From a virus, in the IMG/VR virus record IMGVR_UViG_3300033144_003554, positions 1 to 28,713 of that record: 28,713 nt of DNA; one strand, 5' to 3'. Within the stretch, counting starts at the first letter, position 1. Each line of letters starts with the position of its first letter. Below the pieces are notes generated by a model. The model was not told the DNA's origin and did no database searches. It was given only the letters and a program-made list of their open reading frames with translations. Shown piece after piece: positions 1 to 8,257 of this stretch. Both the position numbers and the translations under genes were made by a program.

Positions 1-13
1 ATATAATCTATCC

Positions 14-418
14 ATGAATAATATAATGTCAAAAAAAGAAATATCAGATTGGATATTGGAGCTGACAACCAGTGAAACCCCAGACATTACTCGTGGTGGT
101 AAAGTAGAACACGATAGGGCAATATCAAATTATAAACAAGTAAGGAAAGCCTTAGAAAAAACACTTGATCTTAAACTTGACGATAATCACCTTAAAATGT
201 CTATTTTGGCTGGTATGGCTGCATCTAAAACGACACAAAACCCTGACACATTTATAATGGAAACTAAACCTTTGTGGTCTGTCAGGAAAGAGTATCTTAA
301 CCTTGCGCTTAAATTTCTTGGTAAGCTTAATCCTAACTCAGAAGATATTGCCGGTATACTACTTAGACCTCTACCAGTAACTAAAGTGAGTATTTCGAGC
401 AAGAGTGAAACGAAGTAA
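14..418 (+). CDS. Hypothetical protein, possible terminase small subunit
   Basis: This 134-residue protein is mostly charged and probably helical. It lies directly upstream of the large terminase gene, the usual place for the small, DNA-recognising terminase subunit. I cannot recognise a helix-turn-helix or other family signature, so the TerS role is inferred from position only. The reading frame is open to the left edge with no in-frame stop before 14, and neither ATG 14 nor ATG 26 has a clear Shine-Dalgarno, so the true start may lie outside the window. The C-terminal tail is rich in Ser and Lys. Confidence 0.7.
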   Translation: MNNIMSKKEISDWILELTTSETPDITRGGKVEHDRAISNYKQVRKALEKTLDLKLDDNHLKMSILAGMAASKTTQNPDTFIMETKPLWSVRKEYLNLALKFLGKLNPNSEDIAGILLRPLPVTKVSISSKSETK

Positions 419-422
419 CCAG

Positions 423-508
423 TAACCCAGAAAGACTAACCACATGTCAATGCAAGAAGATAAATACTTAACACTAACCCAGGAAGACTAACCACCATGT
501 CAATGCAA
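423..508 (+). repeat. Direct duplication of the terL translation start
   Basis: Two near-identical copies lie at 423-455 and 475-508. Each reads taaccca, then aaagac or gaagac, then taaccac and atgtcaatgcaa. They differ by one substitution (cagaaag against caggaag) and one inserted C before the second ATG. Both carry a purine-rich ribosome-binding stretch and the start codons for Met-Ser-Met-Gln. The second copy is the real terL start. Confidence 0.85.
444..491 (+). CDS. 15-codon leader ORF made by the duplicated terL start
   Basis: The first repeat copy opens a short frame, MSMQEDKYLTLTQED, that shares its first four residues with TerL. It stops at TAA 489-491, five bases before the terL ATG at 497. 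It has a weaker purine stretch (agaaag) than the terL copy (aggaag). It could be an inert duplication scar or a leader peptide feeding ribosomes into terL by termination and re-initiation. The sequence shows the frame but not whether it is translated. Confidence 0.35.
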   Translation: MSMQEDKYLTLTQED

Positions 509-1897
509 CTCTTAAAATATATACCATCACCTACTATAGAGCGTTTTTTGGCTTGCTCTAACACTTTTCGGTGTGTTGTTGGTGCTGTCGGTTCTGGTAA
601 AACAGTTGGTGGTGTAATGGATATATGCTATTACATACCGCATTACATGTACGAAACATTTAATGTTACACGTACTAAATGGTGCCTGCTTAGAAATACA
701 TACGCGGAGCTGGAAGACACAACTCTTGAAACAGTTATTGAGTGGTTTCCCTGGGGTAAGCATCAGAAACAGCGTGGTATATATACAATAACATATCCTC
801 CACCATCGAATATAGAAGTGCGCCTGCTGTTGCGGGCTTGCGATAGACCAGAGCAGGTGAAGAAGTTTAAGTCACTTGAAATTACTGGTTATCTAATAGA
901 CGAAGCGAACGAGGTGGACGAGTCGATTAAACTGATGCTTAAAAATAGGATAGGGCGTTTTCCAAGAAAATCACCTGCTAAATTTGGTATAGAGCTAACC
1001 AATCCACCTACGATTGAACATGCAATATTTAGTAATTATGATTGGCAGACACCTATTCCTGGTTATCCAGACCATAAGCCTACTCAACCGCCCCTAAAGA
1101 ATCACATTGGTTTCTGGCAGCAGGAGCGGGAGAATGAGATTAATTTACCCAAAGGGTATTATGACGACCTCTACGAGTCATATGCTAATAACAAAGATTG
1201 GATTGACATGTATATAAAAGGTATGCCTGGCGTAATAACAAAGGGTAAGACGATATATAATAATTTTAAGCGTGATATACACATATCACCAACCACTCTA
1301 AAATACCACCCGTCGATACCAGTTCTTCGTGGTTGGGACAATTCTGGTAATACACCTGCTGTGGTTATCGCGCAACAACCATCACCTCTGTCATTAAATA
1401 TACTGTCTTCACAGCACCATGATAAGATGGGCACGATAGAATTTGCAAAACTTATAATTGCACAGTGTGCTATAGACTATCCGGACGCAACGTTTATAGA
1501 TTATGCTGATCCTGCTGGTGAGAATAAATTCAGTAAACGTGCTGGTGGATTTACATCTAATGCGACACTAATGCGTGACCTGGGGATAAACCCAATACCA
1601 TCAGACCAGAACTTCGAGGCCAGAATAGCGTCAGTTGATTACTTTTTATCGAGAATAGACGGGCTCATTATTGATCCCAGTTGTCACAGTTTAATTACTG
1701 GCCTGTCGGGTGCTTACATTTACCAGCGTGGGACACATTCACCAACGGATGAGGCAGAAAAGAACAGATACTCGCATGAACAGGATGCGCTACAGTATAT
1801 AACAGTAAAATTATTTAAAAATACACGGAAAAAGACTCCAGTAAAGCTCAAGAGAAGCAGGACTAAAGCACGCAAGCAGGGCTGGATGGGTCGGTAA
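497..1897 (+). CDS. terL: Terminase large subunit (packaging ATPase and nuclease)
   Basis: This is the motor that translocates DNA into the prohead and cuts concatemers. The 466 residues show both expected domains. The N-terminal ATPase has a Walker A motif GAVGSGKT at residues 29-36 and a Walker B motif YLIDE at 132-136, followed by a coupling-type LTNPP near 167-171. The C-terminal RNase H-like nuclease has candidate metal ligands at D281 (RGWDNSGN), D335 and D338 (FIDYADPAG) and D430 (HEQDALQY). Length fits headful-type enzymes, for example P22 gp2 at about 500 residues. The ATG at 497 has AGGAAG about ten bases upstream. The portal gene follows, as in most tailed phages. Confidence 0.95.
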   Translation: MSMQLLKYIPSPTIERFLACSNTFRCVVGAVGSGKTVGGVMDICYYIPHYMYETFNVTRTKWCLLRNTYAELEDTTLETVIEWFPWGKHQKQRGIYTITYPPPSNIEVRLLLRACDRPEQVKKFKSLEITGYLIDEANEVDESIKLMLKNRIGRFPRKSPAKFGIELTNPPTIEHAIFSNYDWQTPIPGYPDHKPTQPPLKNHIGFWQQERENEINLPKGYYDDLYESYANNKDWIDMYIKGMPGVITKGKTIYNNFKRDIHISPTTLKYHPSIPVLRGWDNSGNTPAVVIAQQPSPLSLNILSSQHHDKMGTIEFAKLIIAQCAIDYPDATFIDYADPAGENKFSKRAGGFTSNATLMRDLGINPIPSDQNFEARIASVDYFLSRIDGLIIDPSCHSLITGLSGAYIYQRGTHSPTDEAEKNRYSHEQDALQYITVKLFKNTRKKTPVKLKRSRTKARKQGWMGR

Positions 1898-1936
1898 TAC
1901 CACACTAAGCACTAAATATAATATAAGGATATAACT

Positions 1937-3976
1937 ATGGACGATAAAAAACTATCAGATCACGAGATAATTAAGGAAGCATCGGAAAGATATAGAGACT
2001 CTGAAACTTATTTTAGACAGAACAAGGCTGATGCTATTGATGATCTGGCCTTCTTAAAAGGTGATACTCAATGGCCAGAAGCGGAAAAGCAGAAAAGGAT
2101 AGATTCAGACAGGCCGCTAATAACTATAAACAAAATGCCAGCGTTTGTTGATCGTGTTGTTGGTGAGTTTAAAACTAAAAAAACATGCATACATTTAGTA
2201 TCGACATCATCTATAACAGACTCTCAGTCAAAAAAGGATGCAGAAACTAAAGAAGGGCTGATACGTGGTATAGAAAATAACTCGAACGCTGTAGACATAT
2301 ATAGCACAGCATCGAAACAAATGATTGAGTGTGGTTTTGGTGCGCTAAGAATTTTAACGGATTACATATCACCGACATCATTTGACCAAGAGATAAAAAT
2401 AGAATTAATAACTAATCCTCTGTCTGTCTCCTGGGACTCAGCTGCTGAAAAATATGATAGATCAGATGCTAATTATGGCTTTATAACATCATATATACAG
2501 CGTGAGATATTCGAGGCCACATATCCTGATGCGTCCCCGTCTGATTGGTCGTCAGAAGAGTTAACCCCTCTGGAACTAAGTTGGGACACAAGAGATACTG
2601 TGCGTGTGGTTGAGTATTGGAGCAAGGAAACAGCGCCGGAAACTCTATATCAGACCGTATCTGGTGAAGTAACAACAAAAAAACCTACTTTAAAATCAGA
2701 GATAGTAAATCAGAGGACAATACAGAATACTACTTTAAATTATTACAAGCTAACTGCAAATACAGTTCTGGAGCATAGTGTATTTCCAATAGCTGAAATA
2801 CCAATTGTTCCTTTCTTTGGTAAAGAAATAAATATAAATGGACAGAGTTATATTCGTGGCTTATTTAGACATGCGAAAGATGCACAGAGGATGTATAATT
2901 ATTTTAGAACAACATCAACTGAAATATTGTCATCTATACCAAAAGCACCTGTGACATTAACAGCGACACAGATTGAAGGTTATGAGGATATATGGACTAA
3001 AGCGCATGACGAGTCTGTGCCATATCTTCTATATAATCCTGATCCTGAATCACCAGCACCACCTATGAGAATGCCACCCCCTCAGATTCCATCTGGTATT
3101 CTTCAAGAAGCTATGAATTATTCTGATGATATAAAGTCTGTTATTGGCTTACATGATGCGAGCCTCGGTGCGAGGTCGAATGAAACATCTGGCAGGGCGA
3201 TTATTGCAAGGCAGCGTGAGGGAGATATTGGTACTTATGGTTTTATGGATAATGCTGATAAATCCATTAAACGTACTGGTGAGATTATTCTTAAATTAAT
3301 ACCTTATATATATGATACAGAGCGTGAAGTATCAATTATTGGTACAGACGAGAAAGAATCCACAACGGTGATCAATGAGGTAGAAGGCGTCAACCCGCTT
3401 ACTAATAAAACGATTTACAAAAATGATATGACAAAGGGCTCACATAATATAGTTGTTCGTACTGGTGCGTCATATGCTACACAAAGGCAGGAAGCAGCAG
3501 AAAGCATGGGGCTGTTTATTCAGAGTTTTCCAGATGCAGCACCGTTTATTGCTGACCTTATTGCCAAAGCTAATGACTGGCCGTACTCAGATACAATCGC
3601 TAAAAGGCTTGAGGCTATGGTACCACCAGAAGCACTGGCGAAAACACAAGACCAGGATGAACCGAACCCTCAGCAGCAGCAGATGCAACAAGCACAAGAG
3701 CAACAGATGCAGATGCAACAACAGCAGATGGAAATGGAATTAAAAATGAAAGAAATGGAGTTGCAGTTAAAAGAGCTTGAGGTGGTTAAAGAAAAACTTG
3801 AGATACAGAAAAAAGAGTTTGAAATTGAAAATGAAGACTTGCAAAATGATTTAATTGATGCTAAAGTAGATACAGAAGAAGCAAAAACAGCTTCCATTTT
3901 ATCCCCCAAACCGGACGCTCAAAAGAGCGTCCAAACTAAAAGTGCAACAAAGGGTGATAAAAAGGATAAGAAATAA
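1937..3976 (+). CDS. Portal protein, P22-like
   Basis: The 679-residue protein would form the dodecameric ring at the capsid vertex that binds terminase and then the tail. Its N-terminus (YFRQNKADAIDDLAFLKGD followed by QWP and RPLITINK) and length match the P22-type portal family, whose prototype has 725 residues. The last ~130 residues are a Gln/Met-rich stretch, a long charged coiled coil (repeated KEMELQLKELE-type heptads) and a Lys-rich tail. These correspond in position to the alpha-helical barrel of the P22 portal that projects into the capsid. An AAGGATA ribosome site precedes the ATG. A perfect hairpin lies in the coding sequence near the 3' end (see 3913-3932). Confidence 0.93.
   Translation: MDDKKLSDHEIIKEASERYRDSETYFRQNKADAIDDLAFLKGDTQWPEAEKQKRIDSDRPLITINKMPAFVDRVVGEFKTKKTCIHLVSTSSITDSQSKKDAETKEGLIRGIENNSNAVDIYSTASKQMIECGFGALRILTDYISPTSFDQEIKIELITNPLSVSWDSAAEKYDRSDANYGFITSYIQREIFEATYPDASPSDWSSEELTPLELSWDTRDTVRVVEYWSKETAPETLYQTVSGEVTTKKPTLKSEIVNQRTIQNTTLNYYKLTANTVLEHSVFPIAEIPIVPFFGKEININGQSYIRGLFRHAKDAQRMYNYFRTTSTEILSSIPKAPVTLTATQIEGYEDIWTKAHDESVPYLLYNPDPESPAPPMRMPPPQIPSGILQEAMNYSDDIKSVIGLHDASLGARSNETSGRAIIARQREGDIGTYGFMDNADKSIKRTGEIILKLIPYIYDTEREVSIIGTDEKESTTVINEVEGVNPLTNKTIYKNDMTKGSHNIVVRTGASYATQRQEAAESMGLFIQSFPDAAPFIADLIAKANDWPYSDTIAKRLEAMVPPEALAKTQDQDEPNPQQQQMQQAQEQQMQMQQQQMEMELKMKEMELQLKELEVVKEKLEIQKKEFEIENEDLQNDLIDAKVDTEEAKTASILSPKPDAQKSVQTKSATKGDKKDKK
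3913..3932. promoter_or_regulatory. Perfect 8-bp hairpin inside the portal 3' end
   Basis: GGACGCTC, loop AAAA, GAGCGTCC. The stem is GC-rich in an AT-rich region and lies 44 bases before the portal stop. No T-run follows on either strand, so it does not look like an intrinsic terminator. It may be an mRNA processing or stability element between portal and scaffold, or simply fortuitous. Confidence 0.5.
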
Positions 3977-3994
3977 TAATTGATAGGGGGAAAA

Positions 3995-4984
3995 ATGGCA
4001 GAAGAAAATACACAAAAACCAATACATTTGAGCGCGGAGGACGAGAGAAGATCGCTCCCGCTTTCAGATGAATTATCTTTGGTTGAAGAGGCTATAAATA
4101 TAGATAAACCAGCAGACAAAGACAACCAGGATAATAAATTAGATATAATAGATAATAAAAAAATAGATATAACACCGGAGTTTTCAAATGCTGACAACAA
4201 CGATAACCCCGATGCTAATACAGATACTACTGATGATGAAGGTGATAGCTCAGATGATAGTGGTACTGTTGACAGTGATTCTGACGGCAGCGATACTGAT
4301 GATAATAACAATGATAACAAAGATGGTAAAAAGAAGAAAAACAAAACACAAAAAAGAATCGAAAAATTAGCACGGGATAAAAACTACTGGAAAGACAGGG
4401 CGATAAACGCAGAAGCAACTCAGGCACCTCCTCCAACTTCTGATGCAAAACCTATAGCTAAGGTTGACTCTAAAATTCCAGCTGTTGATGACTTTGAAGA
4501 CTATGAGGACTATCAGAAAGCATTGATAGCCCATCACGTAAAAGATGCTCTATCCGAGCAAAATACTGGGCTAACTGAAACATCTGAAAGAAACAGAAAA
4601 AATATCCAGTTAGAAGATCATCTTGAACGAGGCGCAGAAAAATATGAAGACTTTGAGGAAGTGATAAGTGACGATACACTTCCTATAACACAGGGTATTC
4701 TCGATATTATGGTTGATTCAGACAATATGTCTGACATACTATATCATCTTGCTAATAATCCTGATGAACTGTCAAAACTATCAAGGCAATCTAAGACAAA
4801 GCAAACGCTTGCTATTGGTAGATTGGATAATAGATTTTCAGTAAAAACTACAAAAAAAACAACAACAAAAGCAAAAGCTCCAATCAAAAGCGTTAAATCA
4901 TCGGCAACTCCTGCTTCTAATTTAGCAGAAATGTCATACGGTGATTATAAAAAACACAGATTGGCACAGCTTAACAAAAAATAA
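3995..4984 (+). CDS. Probable scaffolding protein
   Basis: The gene lies between portal and coat, the position of P22 gene 8 (scaffold). The product (329 residues from ATG 3995) has the expected composition. The N-terminal ~115 residues are strongly acidic and low-complexity (Asp/Ser/Thr/Asn), then comes a basic helical stretch (KKKNKTQKRIEKLARDK), a mixed helical middle, and a very basic Lys/Thr C-terminus ending KKHRLAQLNKK. In P22 the basic C-terminal helix-loop-helix binds coat protein. I prefer ATG 3995, with AGGGGG just upstream, over the in-frame TTG at 3980. Identity rests on position and composition rather than sequence motifs. Confidence 0.8.
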   Translation: MAEENTQKPIHLSAEDERRSLPLSDELSLVEEAINIDKPADKDNQDNKLDIIDNKKIDITPEFSNADNNDNPDANTDTTDDEGDSSDDSGTVDSDSDGSDTDDNNNDNKDGKKKKNKTQKRIEKLARDKNYWKDRAINAEATQAPPPTSDAKPIAKVDSKIPAVDDFEDYEDYQKALIAHHVKDALSEQNTGLTETSERNRKNIQLEDHLERGAEKYEDFEEVISDDTLPITQGILDIMVDSDNMSDILYHLANNPDELSKLSRQSKTKQTLAIGRLDNRFSVKTTKKTTTKAKAPIKSVKSSATPASNLAEMSYGDYKKHRLAQLNKK

Positions 4985-4996
4985 GGATAACAAAAA

Positions 4997-6211
4997 ATGG
5001 CACAAGTATTAATAACTCCAAGTATAATAGCAAAAGAAGCACAGTTTCAGTTAGAAAATAAATGCGTATTTGCTGATAAAGCTTACAGGTCTTATGTTAA
5101 TGAGTTTCGGAAAATAGGTGATACAGTATCAATTAGAAAACCTGTAAAATTCAGAACAACCTCCGGTGCTGTAATTTCTGCTACTCCAGAGGTTCAGGAA
5201 TCATCTGTTGATTTAAAAATTGATCAGAGACATAAGGTTAATTGGAAGTTTAACACTAATGATCTTACATTAACAATAGAAGAATATTCAAAACGATATA
5301 TTGAGCCAGCGTGTAATGCTCTGGCTAATAAAATAGATGAGGTAGGACTCAACCTTTATTCCAGTATTTGGAATACAATTGGTACTCCAGGCACAACTCC
5401 TTCGACATTCGCAAACATTAAAGACGTTGCAGTAAGAATGGACAGATTGTCGATTCCACCTGAGAGAGAGATAGTTTGTAATCCCGATGGTGCTTGGGGT
5501 ATTGCTGGTGGGCTCGTTGGTGTTTATAATGAGTCAATGGTTGAGGGTGCCTATAGAAATGGTACAATCAAAAGAGTAGCTGGCTTCGGTGAAGTGTCAA
5601 TGGATCAGAATATTGTTGATCATACAGTAGGCGCTCACGGTGGAACACCTGTTATGGCTGGAGCAACCGCAGAGGGCGCAGAAGTTCTTGCAGTTGATGG
5701 CTGGACTTTCAGTACTGCTGGTATTTTAAAAGCAGGCGATGTATTTACTGTGGCTGATGTATATGACGTTAATGTTGTTTCTGGTCAAAAACAGAATTAC
5801 TTAAAACAGTTTGTTTGTACTGCTGATGTAACCAGTGGAGCTGACCCTGGTCTTTCGTCAATTCCGATAGCTCCTGTGATTTACTCTGCCGCCGCAACAG
5901 CAACAACTATGCTTCCTTATCAAACAGTTGACGTTCTTCCTCAAGATGGCGCAGCAATAACAGTTATAGGAACAGCAAGCACAGCATATCCTATGAACTT
6001 ATGTTTCCATAGAAATGCCTTTGCCTTGGCTTTCGTTCCTCTTGAAATGCCTGATGGATGTTCTTTTAAGGCAAGAAGCTCAGAAAATGGTTTCTCGATC
6101 AGAGTTATAAAAGATTATGACTACATTAATGATGAAGACAGAATAAGACTTGATATACTTTTTGGCTGGAAAGCAATTTACCCAGAACTTGCAGTAAGAC
6201 TTATTGGATAA
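4997..6211 (+). CDS. Major capsid protein, P22 coat family
   Basis: The 404-residue protein forms the HK97-fold shell. Its opening (residues 1-20, LITPSIIAKEAQFQLENK) and the following YVNEFRKIGDTVSIRKP and IEPACNALANKID stretches match P22 gp5-type coat proteins, which start with the same 'aLn..l....Lenn..f...V.r.y..ef...GdTv.irkP' pattern. The prototype has 430 residues. A variable middle (about residues 190-320) would hold the inserted surface domain. The gene follows the scaffold with AAGGATAA before ATG 4997, and is followed by a 99-base spacer with hairpins, typical of a highly expressed coat gene. Confidence 0.92.
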   Translation: MAQVLITPSIIAKEAQFQLENKCVFADKAYRSYVNEFRKIGDTVSIRKPVKFRTTSGAVISATPEVQESSVDLKIDQRHKVNWKFNTNDLTLTIEEYSKRYIEPACNALANKIDEVGLNLYSSIWNTIGTPGTTPSTFANIKDVAVRMDRLSIPPEREIVCNPDGAWGIAGGLVGVYNESMVEGAYRNGTIKRVAGFGEVSMDQNIVDHTVGAHGGTPVMAGATAEGAEVLAVDGWTFSTAGILKAGDVFTVADVYDVNVVSGQKQNYLKQFVCTADVTSGADPGLSSIPIAPVIYSAAATATTMLPYQTVDVLPQDGAAITVIGTASTAYPMNLCFHRNAFALAFVPLEMPDGCSFKARSSENGFSIRVIKDYDYINDEDRIRLDILFGWKAIYPELAVRLIG

Positions 6212-6249
6212 TAACTACTATTGTTCCCGTAAGGATATGACCCCTTGCT

Positions 6250-6299
6250 GGGTTAACAAATAATATATTAACCCCTGGGGGTAACTCCCCAGGATTAAT
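6250..6299 (+). promoter_or_regulatory. Two overlapping hairpins after the coat gene
   Basis: The first hairpin is GGGTTAA (6250-6256) with TTAACCC (6268-6274). The second is CCTGGGG (6274-6280) with CCCCAGG (6287-6293), which can be extended outward by ATTAA (6266-6270) pairing with TTAAT (6295-6299). The extended second hairpin and the first compete for the same bases. No T-run follows. The AAAGGATT ribosome site of the next gene comes immediately after. Likely roles are partial termination, mRNA protection or processing that sets coat above downstream genes. Confidence 0.6.
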
Positions 6300-6310
6300 A
6301 AAGGATTATT

Positions 6311-7015
6311 ATGGCAACAACAAACCAAGCTGTTATTGAGCGAGCAATGAAACTCTTAGGGTTGATTGATCCTGGTGAATCAGCAACAGCAGATGAGCTT
6401 ACAGAATGTACATATATAATCAAAAACCTGCTACATGAATATCAAGAGTTATATGGTGTAGCTGCTAATAATAATAGTATAACAATAGCTGTCGTGGCTG
6501 ATTCAACATCTGTAACCTCATCAACATTAGAAGCTAATCCTATTATGGCCTTCACTTATATTGATACTGATCCTACTGATGTATCAGAAGTTAATATGCT
6601 ATCAGTTAGAAATTGGAGTGCTAAATATAAAACAACAGCCACAACATCGGGAACAACAATTAAAGATATAAGTATATCTAAAGATGAGGATGGTGGTTGC
6701 AATATACTTGTTGCTCCAAAACCATCAGCTGATTCCAGCTTAGTTATAATGTATGAAACTCTATTTTCCCAGGTAGACCAGACTCCTTCCGGTGCTATAG
6801 CTATAAGATTTGAAGATGAGAGATTTCTTATAAATGCCTTGGCTATTGAAGTAGCTCCAATGTTTGGCGTTGAACCTGCATCGCAAGTATATAGAACATA
6901 TGGTATTCTTGAAAGTAAATTAAAGCGTAGGCATGCCAGAGATGTTATGACTAAAAATATTAAGTTCCCTTCAATTATGAATGGAAAATCTTCTTATAAC
7001 TTTATGGATGGTTAA
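6311..7015 (+). CDS. Tail accessory (head-completion) protein, P22 gp4-like
   Basis: In P22 twelve gp4 subunits bind under the portal and plug the packaged head. This 234-residue product has the family's look: an N-terminal helical start (VIERAMKLLGLIDPGES), a conserved helix ending in LLHEYQELYG, a beta-rich middle, and a C-terminal helical segment (YRTYGILESKLKRRHARD). P22 gp4 is shorter (166 residues). It sits directly after coat, exactly where gene 4 lies in P22, which strengthens the call. The start at 6311 has AAAGG seven bases upstream. The next gene begins one base after its stop. Confidence 0.75.
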   Translation: MATTNQAVIERAMKLLGLIDPGESATADELTECTYIIKNLLHEYQELYGVAANNNSITIAVVADSTSVTSSTLEANPIMAFTYIDTDPTDVSEVNMLSVRNWSAKYKTTATTSGTTIKDISISKDEDGGCNILVAPKPSADSSLVIMYETLFSQVDQTPSGAIAIRFEDERFLINALAIEVAPMFGVEPASQVYRTYGILESKLKRRHARDVMTKNIKFPSIMNGKSSYNFMDG

Positions 7016-7016
7016 C

Positions 7017-8222
7017 ATGAAAATACCTTTTATTGGAGGGTCTTATCGTGGCTACTCCAGGAAAGTTAATAATCAAGAAACACAAAATTTCTACCCAGCA
7101 CACAATCAACAATCATCTAAGCCTTTTACAATGTATAATTGTGAAGGGCTTAAAAACTTTTTAAGACCTGTAACTACTCCCACTGGTGCCGATACTGATT
7201 ATACAATATTTACACAACCCACAACACCTCCTATAAATACTAAAATTATTGAGCCACCTACAGGTGTTGTAGATGAGGGGATATTTGGCAAGGATGGTAG
7301 TTCTAATGATCTCCATTTTATCGGTACTGATATTTTTGCATTTGCAAGTGATCAGAATGTAGGAGATCAAGATGCTTATATGCGAAAGTTTGACACCCTT
7401 ACTAATACCACAACTATTGAGTTGACTCTTATAGGTAATTATCATAACTGCTGGGGTACATTACAAGCAGCAGACGAGACGATGTATTATGGAACGTGGA
7501 CATATATTGGATGTTCAGTAGGGTCACTTTTAAAATATAATCCAGTAACCAAAGCAATGGATATTATCGCTACTGGTTCAGGATTATTGAATAGTGGGAC
7601 ACATATGGCAGAGGACACATCAACTGGTTTTATATATATGACATCCAGCTCAGGTGGCCTTGATCACTGGGACACAGTATCGGGAACAATGACACATGAT
7701 ATAAATCAGAGAGGAACACAAACATGGCCTGATGGTTTATTTTATCAAAATGATGAATTATGGATGGTTGAGCAAGGTAAGATATTTCAAAAAGTAGGAA
7801 GCGCATGGTCTGAGGTTGTACCTATTTATGCTGGCGGTGGAGCGCTTATGCCGATATTTTATAAAGATAAAATCTATGCATGGAGTACAACCAGAGATGT
7901 TATTATGTGGGATTTTGCTGCTGCTACATGGGTTAAGTTTTGCGGTGATAATGGAGTAAGCGGTAATAATATTAAGAGCGAGATTATATTTGGTGACGAT
8001 AATACAGTTTATACTATAGGGTGGAATCCTGCATCAGGCGGATTTGCTTCTTTAGATTCTTATGATATAGTAGGGGACACATGGACTAAAGGAACGTTTG
8101 GGCTTCACGGAGGCAATTCAGGTGGACATAACTGTAAGTTTTTAATATTAAATAATAATCTATATGCTACTATCTGTGCTACTGGCTATACAGTCTCATA
8201 TCTCAATAGGTTTACACATTAA
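7017..8222 (+). CDS. Chimeric tail protein: gp10 N-terminal module fused to a beta-propeller
   Basis: I start this at ATG 7017, one base after the gp4-like stop, rather than at upstream in-frame ATG 6981, because MKIPFIGGS is the conserved beginning of gp10-type tail-hub proteins. The product has 401 residues. Residues 1-46 carry the module signature (MKIPFIGG, Q20-E21, N24-F25, E43-GLK). After residue 46 the gp10 body is absent. Instead come Gly- and aromatic-rich repeats of a kelch-like beta-propeller (LLKYNPVTKAMDII, LDHWDTVSGTM, LWMVEQGKIFQKV, IYAWSTTRDVIMWDF, LDSYDIVGDTW). Inference: an adhesin or sensor blade anchored to the gp4/portal ring by a borrowed gp10 anchor. It is the last gene of the + strand unit. 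Confidence 0.75.
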   Translation: MKIPFIGGSYRGYSRKVNNQETQNFYPAHNQQSSKPFTMYNCEGLKNFLRPVTTPTGADTDYTIFTQPTTPPINTKIIEPPTGVVDEGIFGKDGSSNDLHFIGTDIFAFASDQNVGDQDAYMRKFDTLTNTTTIELTLIGNYHNCWGTLQAADETMYYGTWTYIGCSVGSLLKYNPVTKAMDIIATGSGLLNSGTHMAEDTSTGFIYMTSSSGGLDHWDTVSGTMTHDINQRGTQTWPDGLFYQNDELWMVEQGKIFQKVGSAWSEVVPIYAGGGALMPIFYKDKIYAWSTTRDVIMWDFAAATWVKFCGDNGVSGNNIKSEIIFGDDNTVYTIGWNPASGGFASLDSYDIVGDTWTKGTFGLHGGNSGGHNCKFLILNNNLYATICATGYTVSYLNRFTH

Positions 8223-8247
8223 AAGTAGCGTACTAAGTACGCTACTT
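8223..8247. terminator. Bidirectional terminator between convergent units
   Basis: An 11-bp perfect stem AAGTAGCGTAC, loop TAA, GTACGCTACTT lies directly after the propeller gene stop (+) and 10 bases beyond the nrdD stop (-). On the + strand it is followed by AATTTATATTTTATTT. On the - strand it is followed by a short T-run (CTTTTAA). Its place between two converging gene ends fits a shared intrinsic terminator. Confidence 0.85.
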
Positions 8248-8257
8248 AATTTATATT

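Noticed and set aside
3670-3909. 79-residue ORF on the - strand inside the portal gene
   Set aside because: It is a Cys/Ser-rich antisense shadow of the Gln/Met-rich portal C-terminus, with no ribosome site and lying within a well-identified gene.
3913-3932. Intrinsic terminator after the portal gene
   Set aside because: The hairpin lacks a T-run on both strands and lies within the coding sequence.
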